Source: Harmothoe impar
Lineage: Eukaryota; Annelida; Polychaeta; Phyllodocida; Polynoidae
NCBI GenBank assembly: GCA_947462335.1
Contig: OX381710.1
Coordinates: 34,781,204 to 34,845,203 of the forward strand
DNA length: 64,000 nucleotides
Direction of reading: 5' to 3'
Positions 23,636-34,049 of the stretch are shown one piece after another (positions within the stretch are counted from its first letter, which is position 1; every line of letters starts with the position of its first letter). A program made the translations under genes and the position numbers. The notes below the pieces were generated by a model. It was given only the letters and a program-made list of their open reading frames with translations. It searched no databases and was not told the DNA's origin.

Positions 23636-24161
23636 GTCAGCATTATGCCTCCTCCAGGGCCCTCCCATCTCGGCCCTGATGTGTACAGTGTATATGTACA
23701 TGTGTATCTAAGCAGATGTCAGCTTGTTGTATATGTCTTATTACTTGTGATCATTGTCCCATGAAATCAAACACCCACAAAGCACATGCACCTTATAATA
23801 TCCGAACATTCATAAATATTTTGATTCTTTGTTGATGTTTTTGGCTTATATTAAATCCACACATGCACTACTAAAATCAGTAAGGTGACAGGCTGTCCTA
23901 TAGCCTTCCTCGCGGAATGGTGTGATGAATTGTTCTGTGTTTCTGAATCCCCTGCTGCACCCAAACATTGCTTCAACCCCACAACCCTCATGATTAATTA
24001 CACGTTAACTTTGACGATTGGGGAATCCAGATTTAATTTAATTCAATATTGCATGGATGCAATGGTGCATCTATCCTGCATCATAGATTAAAGCACTGCA
24101 AATAATATCCTCACTATCATGTGCAAGTATGAATCACTAATGGACTCAACGTTTTACACAG
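23636..24161. other. Short intron
   Basis: About 0.5 kb with no repeat or conserved element that I can see. The acceptor is TTTTACACAG. Confidence 0.7.
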
Positions 24162-24531
24162 GAGAGTTTCCATGAAGATCCAGATGAGCTGGAGGCCGGG
24201 GAGGAAGGTCAGTTTGCTCGGGAGGAGGCAGACGGAGAGGGTAAAGAGGATGAACCACCTCCCATCCCGTCTGAACCGCCGCCCGCGCCAAACTGGAACA
24301 CCTTCCCCACTTCCGGCGCGGCGGCAGACGACTTTGACGACGTGCTTCCGGAGCAGACGCGGGACGTGGAGGTGGCGCCCCCTAGCGGGCTGCAGCAGAA
24401 CAAGCCGCGGTCGGCGGCGCTGGAGCAGCTGGAAGCGTCGCGGCGTATCAAGGTGGACGCCCTCCGGAGACGCTCAGAGTACCTGCAAGTCAGCATGGAG
24501 GATATGGAGGAATACGGCAAGCTACAGGACG
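24162..24531 (+). CDS. LMO7: LMO7-like exon: Pro/Glu linker and basic helix
   Basis: Entry phase 0, exit phase 1, acceptor TTTACACAG|, donor GACG|GTAAGT. Of 123 codons, the first half is acidic and Pro-rich (ESFHEDPDELEAGEEGQFAR ... PPPIPSEPPPAPNWNTFPT). Then come ADDFDDVLPEQTRDVEV and an amphipathic helix, RSAALEQLEASRRIKVDALR, ending EYLQVSMEDMEEYGKLQD. It connects the PDZ module with the coiled-coil region. Open frames in the other two frames over the same bases are shadows. Confidence 0.85.
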
Positions 24532-24552
24532 GTAAGTTAAAGTATCCATCTA

Positions 24553-24715
24553 ATATACAGTTGGCCCTCACTTCCTCCATTTTGAAAAATGTACAGACAA
24601 AATGCCTGAGGAAGTTTCCAGGGATTAAGTCCAAATATAAAGGAACATAATATTAGTTGCCATGCAACTGTCTCAGGAAGTGAGGGATGTTCGAGGTATT
24701 GAGGGTTGACTGTAT
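24553..24715. repeat. CAGTTGGCCCTCA-ended element (pogo/Tigger-like MITE)
   Basis: ATACAGTTGGCCCTCACTTC faces GAAGTGAGGG ... TTGAGGGTTGACTGTAT. The CAGTTG[AG]CCCT end and flanking TA resemble the ends of pogo/Tigger-type transposons (known family pattern). No transposase is encoded. Confidence 0.55.
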
Positions 24716-25983
24716 TATTTACTACATATTATGTTTACAGCATATAACAGTGACCTCATCTTTAGATGCTGATTGGTTCAATATTGGTTAACGACATCAT
24801 GTAACAATAGTCAAACAAATGCCCAATTTCAATACCAATATATGGACAAGAACACAGCCCTTTTTTAGGCCCTTTTCACTACAATAATAGACCTAGATCA
24901 CCAGCGTTGGGCATCCGAGAGATGCTGATAGCCGACGCTGGATGCACAGATTTGGCACAGTATATTTACAAATGTACATGGGCTACAATATACAGGCATT
25001 GTGTATCCAAAACCAAGTTCTTCGAAAAGTGGCTATGCCCCTTGAAGTGGCTATTTCTGCTTGGGCCCATCATAACACTTCTAGGCCTGTTCTGATTACA
25101 GCATAGCAAAGTGACCGTAAAATTACTCACTGTTAGACAGACAGTTTACCAGTCTATTGAGACGCACTGAGTGAACCCACTTCATGACTAGTTGGTGAGT
25201 GATCATTGTAACAAAAGGAAGGGGGGGGGGGATTTCGAAACCTTGACCGGGGGTGGACAAACAAAGGTTCAAGTTGAACTTCTACCCCTCTTGACAAAGA
25301 AAGTGTTTTCAGCGAAAAGGCCAGCACATTACTATGAATAAAGGTGAGGGTCAAAACTGCAAAATTTCACCATGGTGGTACATATACACACGGTTCCCTA
25401 CGATGGAGTCAATCTCTACTATAGTCCTTGCCATATTGTAATCCCCATCCTCTGTACCAATCAGTACCAGTTAGAATGATGATATCCTAGTATTCTATCC
25501 TCCCACACCCAGAGGTGACAACCCCTCATTGGCGCGTTTCAATCACAGGGTTCAGTCACAGGGAGCAGGACGGAATGTGAGTGAACCTGACACCCTCCTG
25601 TATGCCCCACACCCCACCCTGCCCCCTCACCCACAGGCCTAAACTGAGCAGCATGCTTAACTACTTGTAGTAGGTGTCTGTATACTATAGTATACCTTAA
25701 GGTGTGACAGAGCTCCATCTGAAGAATAAAGATGATGGTGGACTAAGCCGTTTGTATACTGTTAACCAGACGGTGCTACTGTCTATGTCCAAATACATGG
25801 TACAGAAGAACCATCTAGGGTTGGAAGATTATGCCCAGGGAGGTATCTTAAATAATTTTTACCCGGATGTGTGGTCATAGGCCGGGACATCTGGCCCATA
25901 TAGGAGTATGCTGATTTCTTAAAAATTGACCCATGTCGGTGGAGAATCTTAAAAAGTGGACCCATATTGGTGCATCGTATTTC

Positions 25984-26203
25984 AACTCATATCGCTTTCT
26001 TATGTCTATTTAGGCCTAGGTAGAGGCAGTAGGTACCTCTATCTAGGCAACAGTAGAATGAAAAGCATTGAATGTATAGATTATTCTAAGCAAAACTCAT
26101 ATCGCTTTCTTATGTCTATTTAGGCCTAGGTAGAGGCAGTAGGTACCTCTATCTAGGCAACAGTAGAATGAAAAGCATTGAATGTATAGATTATTCTAAG
26201 CAA
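25984..26203. repeat. Exact 110-bp tandem duplication
   Basis: Units 25984-26093 and 26094-26203 appear identical base for base (aactcatatcgctttcttat ... ttattctaagcaa). This is a very recent duplication or an assembly artefact. Confidence 0.9.
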
Positions 26204-27039
26204 AAGATGTGGGGGGAGGGGCTCAGTTAATTCCTCTGCCTTGATTATCATCTATGCACCTACTGAATACCATAATACAGGTGATTCTGAAAAAATTTAC
26301 CCATTTAGGTGTACGCCTCTCCCCTCCCAAGGGGCTGGAAAATGACCCATATCCCTCCAGATCATGACCACACCTCCGGGTATACTTGGAGCTGAGATAC
26401 CTCCCCGGGAGATTATGTCATACCTTGTGCTATACTAGTATACAGTCATCTACTGTAAGTATGAGCAGACTACTCAGTTTAAGTCTGTGTCCTCCCCTGC
26501 CCCCTCACCTCTGTGGGTAACGACAACCAACACGGTAATCCATACCCAGATCACCACCCCAACCCCCGCCCCCAACCACATACACAATCGGGTATCACCA
26601 CCGATACTAGGGGCCATCAATCTTCCCCTTTCAATGAATACATGCATCTAATTGGTTAACAACCCTAGAAGTGGCTTTCCTCGAGCATACTAGTACCCCG
26701 GGGCATACCGCAGAGCTGTTGAAGGGTAGCACACCACAAAGTCCACAGATAGCAAAATAGTTGAAAAGATACTACAGTCGCTGACATTTTGTTTGCGTTC
26801 CCTCCATGGTAATGTCCTATGTACTATGTAGGGTGTCCACATGCTTAGACGAGTGTGTACATGTACTGTGTCATGGATAAAGATGTCTTCACATTACGTG
26901 TGGTGGGCGGGGATGTAGACTTGCTGCAGTCATCTGAGGAATAATCTCTATCATGACCTGTGGGATTAGCATGTACATTTAGTCTTGTACATAAATAGAG
27001 AGACTTGAGCAAGTCTATGAGGGGCTCGGGAGGGCGTGG

Positions 27040-27449
27040 TCCGTCGTGGGCGGGGCATGAGAGACACCCGTGGGGCAGGGGAGCTGGAGGAATGAGATGT
27101 AGGTGCAAACGGGGTCAGTTGCATGAGTTGGGAGGAAAGCACAGACTAATAGTGCAGAGACCCGTACAGAAGGTGAAGTGAGGGACTGGGGCCTAGTTTC
27201 TGCCGATCTACTCAACTCCCTGATCCCAGTTTGATCATGGTGTGTGGGGGTTAGTCACTAACAGTACACAGCGGCAGCTGACACCATCCACCACCCACCA
27301 CCTCACCCTGCCACCAGCATAGTGTAACTACCACCAGCATCACCCCCACCACTTATCCCCTGGAGGAGGGAGGACCTGTAGTGTGGCGTCAGGCGGTATC
27401 TGCTGAGTGGGATTAGTGTTAGGATCTCGTGCCAACAGGAGCAGTCAGT
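27040..27449 (+). promoter_or_regulatory. Candidate internal promoter and 5' UTR
   Basis: It is a GC-richer stretch with a GC-box-like GGGCGGGGC and repeated CCACCACC/ACCAGCA blocks, leading to the ATG at 27450. No TATA box is obvious. This is inferred only from position and composition. Confidence 0.35.
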
Positions 27450-27513
27450 ATGGCATGTAGCTTCATCCCAGTCACTGGTGACAACTACCGCTTTGTGGAA
27501 TACCTAGAAGAAG
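27450..27513 (+). CDS. LMO7: Alternative first exon of LMO7-like gene (short isoform A)
   Basis: The ATG at 27450 opens MACSFIPVTGDNYRFVEYLE followed by E, then a GAAG|GTAAGG donor after 27513, leaving phase 1. An in-frame TAG lies at 27420-27422, 27 bp upstream, so no longer start is possible in this exon. There is no matching acceptor directly upstream. Phase 1 is exactly what the shared exon at 36661 needs (G+AG gives Glu), the same as from the 24162 exon. The predicted isoform of about 1241 residues lacks CH and PDZ and keeps the coiled-coil, disordered and LIM regions. The 7.2-kb palindrome lies in its first intron. Confidence 0.65.
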
Positions 27514-28929
27514 GTAAGGCTAAAGGGAGCTACTCTTTACCTCTTGTGGCACCATGAGCAGGTACATGTACCAAATGTACTACATGTGTAACGCATAGGA
27601 GCAGGCGTCGAGATTTGTCTGTGGAAGAAAGAATCAGGGATACATGTATACTATTGTGAATGTGAGTGTGAAACTGGACTTATATCGCCGGGCTTATGCC
27701 TCAGGGTTGATATGTACTCGTAGTATTATGAATAGCATTGACCGTCCTTGGTATTTCAAAGGAATTCCACCAATGCCGAGTAGCTCAGGCCACTCCTGTC
27801 AGTGATAACATAGAGTCTACAAGGGGTGGTGTTGGTAAGTGATAGATTCACTCCATGAGCAGCTCAATGGCGATTGAGTCCTTCCTTTTCACTAAGACCC
27901 CTATCCCAGTTCACACGTGAATATTACATTTTATGGCGTGCTATTTGTCTAGGCGTCTTCATACTTATTTTGAAAATGGACAATGGTATTTAGAGCACGT
28001 TTTGCAGACCGTTGTATAGCCCACAGGCAGAATTAATTTCCCCACAGAAGTAAGTAAGTCCTGGATTAGACTACTGCTTGTTGATATGGATGTTTAATGG
28101 GGTGCCCTATGAAGGACCAAAGTGCTTTTGGTGTTTGAGTGGGCCTAAAGTGCATGCCATAAACAATATACAAAGCAGTGACAGCTGGAACGGGTTATAC
28201 ATCCTTTGTTTACTCATGCAAACTACAATAACGGAGTCGCGTCCAACGTGACATTTCAGCCTGCAATAGAGAAACATGGCCATGGACATTAGATCGTCCA
28301 CAGAAGTCTCAATCAGACCTCACCAGACGCTTTCTCATTAATTTATGTCTTCCCACTCTTATTATTTACGACTGACGATCTGCTCGTGCCCGGACTAAGA
28401 GCAGCTCAGATAGTGGGCTATGGGTTGAGAGCAGATAGTGGTTTATGGAGAAGTGTGCAGGATAAATTAACCCATGACAGAGTCTGTGGAGATGTGGCCT
28501 AGTTGTGTAGCCATGGAATGTGGGTCCCAGATATGTGATGTAAGTTAGACCCCAGGGGGCTAGGAGTCACTCACCATCTTCTCTCCACTTTCCTCCAGTG
28601 GGTTTGGGACCCCCTGCATCTGGAGTCAGTTAACCACAACACAGTGCATTCCAATCTTATCAGTCCCCACTCCACGGTCCAGTCAGTCGTATTTTGTGAA
28701 CCTTACCCTAGAAACCGTTAGTAGGCCAATTGATACATTGTTTACATATTGTACATGTTTATAATCAAAACCAGTGAGCTATTTTTTTTTTTTTTTTTTT
28801 TTTTTATTTAACCGATCATCACATACAACAAGTGATACATGAAGGTCTTCCCGGTTAATTTTGCGGGGGTAATCCATCCAGTAAAGTAGATACTCATAGT
28901 TTAACATAGGCTTTATCAATTTTAGATAA
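27514..28929. other. Intron between alternative exon and palindrome
   Basis: No exon recognised. It ends with a 24-T run (28782-28805) and about 120 bp of sequence up to the palindrome end. Read on the minus strand, this is a poly(A)-like tail preceded by TTAAATAAA. Confidence 0.55.
28782..28929 (-). repeat. Poly(A)-tailed fragment, minus orientation
   Basis: On the minus strand a short sequence ends in TTAAATAAA and then 24 A. This is a pattern of retroposed RNA or a non-LTR retroelement 3' end. The upstream side runs straight into the palindrome, so the fragment is short or was interrupted. I do not recognise the sequence, and a plain A-run is also possible. Confidence 0.35.
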
Positions 28930-28989
28930 CAGTAGTATAGTATGTATCGGAACGGGACTATAGTTAAGTACTGTTTATTACTCAATCGA

Positions 28990-29250
28990 CCTGCAGCCAA
29001 TCAGAGGCCTCCCTTTTGGCGGGAAATTCAAAAGCAGCCAATGAGAGGCCTCCCTTTTGGCGGGAAATTCAAATAGGTCACGTGACCGGAAGTGACCTAC
29101 TTCCGGTCACGTGACCTTTGGGCGGGAAATTCAAATAGGTCACGTGACCGGAAGTGACCTACTTAAGAGGGTCACGTGACCACCATGTTGGCGGGAAATT
29201 CAAATAGGTCACGTGACGGGAAGTGACCTACTTAAGGGGGTCACGTGACT
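28990..29250. promoter_or_regulatory. CCAAT / E2F / E-box / ETS motif array, left arm end
   Basis: Two GCAGCCAAT boxes come first (CCAAT cores in 28996-29000 and 29037-29042). Four TTGGCGGGAAAT-type sites lie at 29014-29027, 29055-29068, 29117-29130 and 29188-29199. Six CACGTG cores lie at 29079, 29108, 29141, 29173, 29210 and 29242, most within GGTCACGTGACC. Several are followed by GGAAGTGACC (CCGGAAGT, ETS-type). These are classical E2F, NF-Y, USF/MITF-type and ETS consensus sites. The density suggests a promoter or enhancer carried by the element. Confidence 0.6.
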
Positions 29251-29471
29251 ACTAGGTTGGCTTTCAAAATAAGTCACTTGAGATTTTGATGGATAAATAA
29301 ATTTAAAAAAAGAAAAAAAAAGCAAGCTGAAAAAGCTTGCTAAAAAATAATTTAAAAATACGGCTCTTTTTTTCTAGGAGGGGGGGAGAGGGGCACTCTG
29401 GGGGGCACTCTTTAAGATGCATGGGGGGGGGGAGGGGGGGAGGGGGGGAGGGGCAGGGTTTTTTAAGAGTG

Positions 29472-29520
29472 AGACTCGCTTCTCTGCCCTCTCTAAAAGA
29501 GAGGGCAGAGAGGCGAGTCT
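29472..29520. repeat. 49-nt near-perfect hairpin, left arm
   Basis: AGACTCGCTTCTCTGCCCTC and TCT, a short AAA loop, then AGAGAGGGCAGAGAGGCGAG and TCT. The stem is 23 bp with one T:G position. The mirror copy is at 35583-35631 in the right arm. Confidence 0.8.
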
Positions 29521-31719
29521 ACTTACTATGAAAGGTATCATGATTGCGTTTATGATGATGTGCATCATGATGTGACTATCTTACAACCCTATGAGAAATA
29601 AGCAAGACATGGGCGTACTTACACGGGCTATTTGTAAACTAATGAATGTGACTTCTTCGTTAAAATCAGTATCTACAACTCTTTTAAGCCTAAGGCTTTT
29701 TCTTGAGTTTATTCTTTTGTTCAATTTCGGGCCCACCTCAAAAGAGGAATAGGCCCTCTGTAGCACTTGTCGCTTGCTCATCAATCAGAGCCGGGGTGTA
29801 GAAGGCCCCTGCCCTGTCGGGTACGTTCTCCCTCTGGTACGTTTTTGGTTAGTTTGGAGCTCTCAGTCGACTGTCTTATCCACCTTAAAAAAACCAGACT
29901 TTCGGTGTCTCATGATAAAACTGGTGCCTTATACTAAGCGCTGGATTACTTTCTCATTTTTTTAGTGTTCTATCCGATGCTTATTTAATTTTTGCACTGA
30001 TAAAAACGGTTAGCTTGTACAAACACGCGGTCTATTTAAGTGTTAAGTGTAGAAAATGAACAGAACAGTGCACAGAAAATAGAGCTACCGACTACATTTC
30101 GCCCAGTCACTCAGCGGAGAACAAAAGAACTACTGACGTAGTGTACCCGCTATTCCGACAGTTGGCGCCACCGTTATACTTTTCCCGCGTGCGACATGAA
30201 GCCCTGGGGCGGGTACTGGCTGTTTTGGTTGTAGGTACCGAAACATAAAAAACTACAGCCAGCCCAATGTCATGGTGAGACAGCTCTCTTATTTTTACCT
30301 TGAGTAGCGTCCGTAGGGCCTATGACAAAACCTAGTCCCGTACACTGAGCAGCTTGAGGTCTGAAGGCTCATACAGAAAAATGTGTGGGTGTGTGGGTGT
30401 GTGGGTGTGTGGGTTGCTTTACGCCTTAGTTAACAGCTATGGTCATTTCAAGAGCGGTGATGGTGATCGAATCTATTGGCCCTTTTACCGAGACAAGGGT
30501 TCTTTTACATCCCACACTACATAGCAGAGAGACGTCTAGCAGCCCCTAGAGGCCCCGCAGGGGGCTCGAGAGGTGCCGTGGAGAAGAGCAGATATCCACG
30601 AGAGGCCACGCCAACAACCAAATTCTATCTTTATCCCGCGAGAAAAGGAGATAAGGGTCAAGGTTATGAACTATCAAAAGATTTTAGAGTAAATTAAGTT
30701 ATGAGATATTAATATAATGTACATATCTAGGGCCCGATATAGGGCCTCTGCAGATCCCCCTTCAGGGCCCCGATCCATGAGGCCTTAGAAACGGAGCTGG
30801 GTCATGTAACCAAGGGAGATCAGCAGTTGTTGATGTCGGCGCTGCCGATAACGCTGGTAAATGACCGTTTTACTCATGTTTAGAGTCAGAATAGCTTGAG
30901 TATTACTTGAATATCGAAGAGTAGAGGTCAAATTACCCCAGACAAAGTGTTTCCATCTAGAAATTCTCGACAGTATTTCCGAAAATTGCAAATATTGGTC
31001 CCAGCCCCACGGGGCCCCATACCGAGTATTAAAAGTTTGAGATGCAACTTTCATTCATGCTGTTGACCAATCAGGGGGCTCTGTTTTTACGACCTTGACT
31101 ACATAGTAAAAGTGATTGACAACGTCAGATATCACTTGACGACGTCAAATATCGATCTGATATTTGATCCCTTGATATTTGATTCAAAACCCACATCGAG
31201 TGGGATAAAGCCTTTTATCATCTTTTGATTGTGAGGCATACACTTTTCTTACACACAACAGCTGGCATCTATCAAGGGGCTCTGGATAGGGGGTCCCCAT
31301 GTCGAATGTCGATCTTAGAAAATGACCATGTCACATGACAATGTCACTTAATAATGTTCATATCCCATGTCGATTTTAAGAAATGTTCATGTCACCTGTC
31401 ACTATGATTTTTTGGGTCTCATGTCACTTGTCATTAGACCTCATGTCGTTTGTCGATTATAAGAAATGGTCATGTCACCATATCGAATTTAGCGGTCCAC
31501 ACCCATTATCAAGTGTCAGGGCATGTTGGCTGCTTGAACACGTAGTCTGTCATCACCCTTGTTTCTGTGCCTTATCTAAACAGGCAATTAGTGGCCGCTA
31601 GCCGAGAGTACCTCCCTGGTCGCCTCTCCCGAATCTGCTAGACGTCTCACTGATAGGAGTGTGTGGGTGTGTGGGTCTGTGTGTGTCTGTTCGGTCTGTG
31701 TGTGCACGCGTCTTGCACT

Positions 31720-31808
31720 CTAGTCTTGCGGACCACTGTTAAGCCTGTGGTTGGAGAGCGCGACATAGCCGCTTGCTACACTCTCTAAACAGAGGTCCGC
31801 AAGACTAG
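31720..31808. repeat. 89-nt structured hairpin, left arm
   Basis: CTAGTCTTGCGGACC faces GGTCCGCAAGACTAG in a perfect 15-bp outer stem. CTGTT/AACAG pairs extend it. A second inner stem, GGAGAGCGC with CACTCTC, carries a TAGC/GCTA tip. The inner 73 nt between GCGGACC and GGTCCGC have tRNA-like length, but the T-arm consensus is missing. The mirror copy is at 33296-33384. Confidence 0.6.
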
Positions 31809-32313
31809 GCCGGATCGCGCTCTTGCTTAAAGGTGCACCTCAACTCAGTGCGCCTTTAACAGCCGCCCCAAATAGGTGAAGTTCTTGACGCGGCACAGCG
31901 CCTCCCACCAGTAGCCAATCAGCGCGCCGAACGCCGGACCCACCTCCACCGTGTGAGCCTCTAAGTAGGTCACACGAATCATACTAAGATGCCGATCTCT
32001 TCTGTCGGTTCGTCGCGGTGGCCGTGAGTGATCGCACGGTCGCCAAGATTCACTGCCTTGATTGGCAGAGGGGGGGGCTGATTACCCCCCGTCGGATGAA
32101 TTGCGGCGAAACCATAATCAATTTTTCGCTGTTTTAGATAAAAGAGATCCAGAGCTATCCGCTCGTCCAAGAATTATTTTTCTATCAGCCCGGGATCACC
32201 CTCAAATTAAGGCCTAAAGTCCAAAAACCCAAAATTTTTTCCCTATGGGATTTCAGTGTCTAAGCGTTTTTTGCAGCCCCAAGGAGCAGCTCACGGGCTC
32301 GAACCCTGTAAAC

Positions 32314-32789
32314 CCGCCCAACATGAAGCGTAATTAATAGCTGCTGTTGCATAGCACAGTGGCAGCATCTAACTAACTCTAAAGAGTTAGTCGGCCCCTC
32401 TTTAGGGGCCACACAATAAACAAAGAATACCCTGAATCTGGGACCTGCGGGCGAGGGCCCCAACTGTGAAGTCATTATTGGCCACATTGGTAATATCAAT
32501 TAAAACTTTAGACAACACCCACCTTAAGTATCATTAACGGACAATATCAATGAACTCAGCATCCGCCTGGTTACCACATTTAGCACCAATTTTACAACTC
32601 ACAGGGGCCACACTAGCCTCACCGCGCTTTTTATTGCTCTGCTGATTTCTCCAATCCAAAACATGAGGTATCTAGTCTAGCTGTGAGCTCATTGGGCCAA
32701 ACAAAAAAATAATCCGTGTTCAGGTAACATGGTCCAAAAAAAAATAGGGTAGGTCTACGTCGCCTAAGGCGACGATAGCGCGTCAAAGC
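32314..32789. other. Unique spacer of the palindrome
   Basis: It is 476 bp without long open frames. It has small perfect palindromes (CTAACTCTAAAGAGTTAG, GGCCCCTCTTTAGGGGCC near 32371-32412; GTCGCCTAAGGCGAC at 32759-32773). Just inside the right arm lies GGGTTCGAGCCC, which matches a tRNA B-box and is preceded by GATAGCGCGTC, reminiscent of the A-box end of a tRNA-derived SINE head. That resemblance is weak. Confidence 0.6.
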
Positions 32790-33121
32790 GTTTACAGGGT
32801 TCGAGCCCGTGAGCTGCTCCTTGGGGCTGCAAAAAACGCTTAGACACTGAAATCCCATAGGGAAAAAATTTTGGGTTTTTGGACTTTAGGCCTTAATTTG
32901 AGGGTGATCCCGGGCTGATAGAAAAATAATTCTTGGACGAGCGGATAGCTCTGGATCTCTTTTATCTAAAACAGCGAAAAATTGATTATGGTTTCGCCGC
33001 AATTCATCCGACGGGGGGTAATCAGCCCCCCCCCTCTGCCAATCAAGGCAGTGAATCTTGGCGACCGTGCGATCACTCACGGCCACCGCGACGAACCGAC
33101 AGAAGAGATCGGCATCTTAGT

Positions 33122-33259
33122 ATGATTCGTGTGACCTACTTAGAGGCTCACACGGTGGAGGTGTGTCCGGCGTTCGGCGCGCTGATTGGCTACTGGTGGG
33201 AGGCGCTGTGCCGCGTCAAGAACTTCACCTATTTGGGGCGGCTGTTAAAGGCGCACTGA
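33122..33259 (+). CDS. Small open frame in palindrome arm, unknown product
   Basis: A 45-codon frame begins MIRVTYLEAHTVEV and ends NFTYLGRLLKAH. It has conspicuously G/C-ending codons, unlike the AT-rich DNA around it, and is followed at once by the TTAAAGGCGCAC hairpin (33245-33277). The same frame is intact on the minus strand of the left arm with a Cys-to-Gly change (EVCP versus EVGP). In the right arm an upstream frame from 32933 runs into it (108 codons), but in the left arm a one-base C-run difference breaks that extension. I do not recognise it; it may be chance. Confidence 0.3.
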   Translation: MIRVTYLEAHTVEVCPAFGALIGYWWEALCRVKNFTYLGRLLKAH

Positions 33260-33295
33260 GTTGAGGTGCACCTTTAAGCAAGAGCGCGATCCGGC

Positions 33296-33384
33296 CTAGT
33301 CTTGCGGACCTCTGTTTAGAGAGTGTAGCAAGCGGCTATGTCGCGCTCTCCAACCACAGGCTTAACAGTGGTCCGCAAGACTAG
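33296..33384. repeat. 89-nt structured hairpin, right arm
   Basis: Mirror of 31720-31808 with the outer 15-bp stem intact. Conservation of the stem in both arms follows from the palindrome itself and is not independent evidence of selection. Confidence 0.6.
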
Positions 33385-34049
33385 AGTGCAAGACGCGTGC
33401 ACACACAGACCGAACAGACACACACAGACCCACACACCCACACACTCCTATCAGTGAGACGTCTAGCAGATTCGGGAGAGGCGACCAGGGAGGTACTCTC
33501 GGCTAGCGGCCACTAATTGCCTGTTTAGATAAGGCACAGAAACAAGGGTGATGACAGACTACGTGTTCAAGCAGCCAACATGCCCTGACACTTGATAATG
33601 GGTGTGGACCGCTAAATTCGATATGGTGACATGACCATTTCTTATAATCGACAAACGACATGAGGTCTAATGACAAGTGACATGAGGCCCAAAAAATCAT
33701 AGTGACAGGTGACATGAACATTTCTTAAAATCGACATGGGATATGAACATTATTAAGTGACATTGTCATGTGACATGGTCATTTTCTAAGATCGACATTC
33801 GACATGGGGACCCCCTATCCAGAGCCCCTTGATAGATGACAGCTGTTGTGTGTAAGAAAAGTGTATGCCTCACAATCAAAAGATGATAAAAAGCTTTATC
33901 CCACTCGATGTGGGTTTTGAATCAAATATCAAGGGATCAAATATCAGATCGATATTTGACGTCGTCAAGTGATATCTGACGTTGTCAATCACTTTTACTA
34001 TGTAGTCAAGGTCGTAAAAACAGAGCCCCCTGATTGGTCAACAGCATGA

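Larger units (their letters stand above)
24532..27449. other. Intron up to the first internal alternative exon
   Basis: Contains a CAGTTGGCCCTCA-ended element (24553-24715), a poly-G run near 25222-25231, an exact 110-bp tandem duplication (25984-26203) and a GC-box-like GGGCGGGGC at about 27049-27057. The last 200-400 bp before 27450 are probably 5' UTR and promoter of the internal first exon. Confidence 0.55.
28930..32313. repeat. Left arm of palindrome
   Basis: Order from the outer end: CAGTAG terminus, CCAAT/E2F/E-box array (28990-29250), AGCAAGCT hairpin (29321-29341), poly-G/purine tract (29381-29455), 49-nt hairpin (29472-29520), minus-strand frames (29581-29784, 30785-31054), GTGTGTGGGT repeats (30379-30413), CATGTCAC-type degenerate repeats (31312-31480), 89-nt structured hairpin (31720-31808) and 33-nt hairpin (31827-31859). 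Confidence 0.85.

Noticed and set aside
31720..31808. tRNA gene in the palindrome arm
   Set aside because: Length and acceptor-like stem fit, but the T-arm consensus GGTTCRA and a sensible anticodon arm are missing.
33245..33277. Histone-type 3' stem-loop after the small frame
   Set aside because: The sequence does not match the conserved histone stem-loop, and the preceding frame is not a histone.
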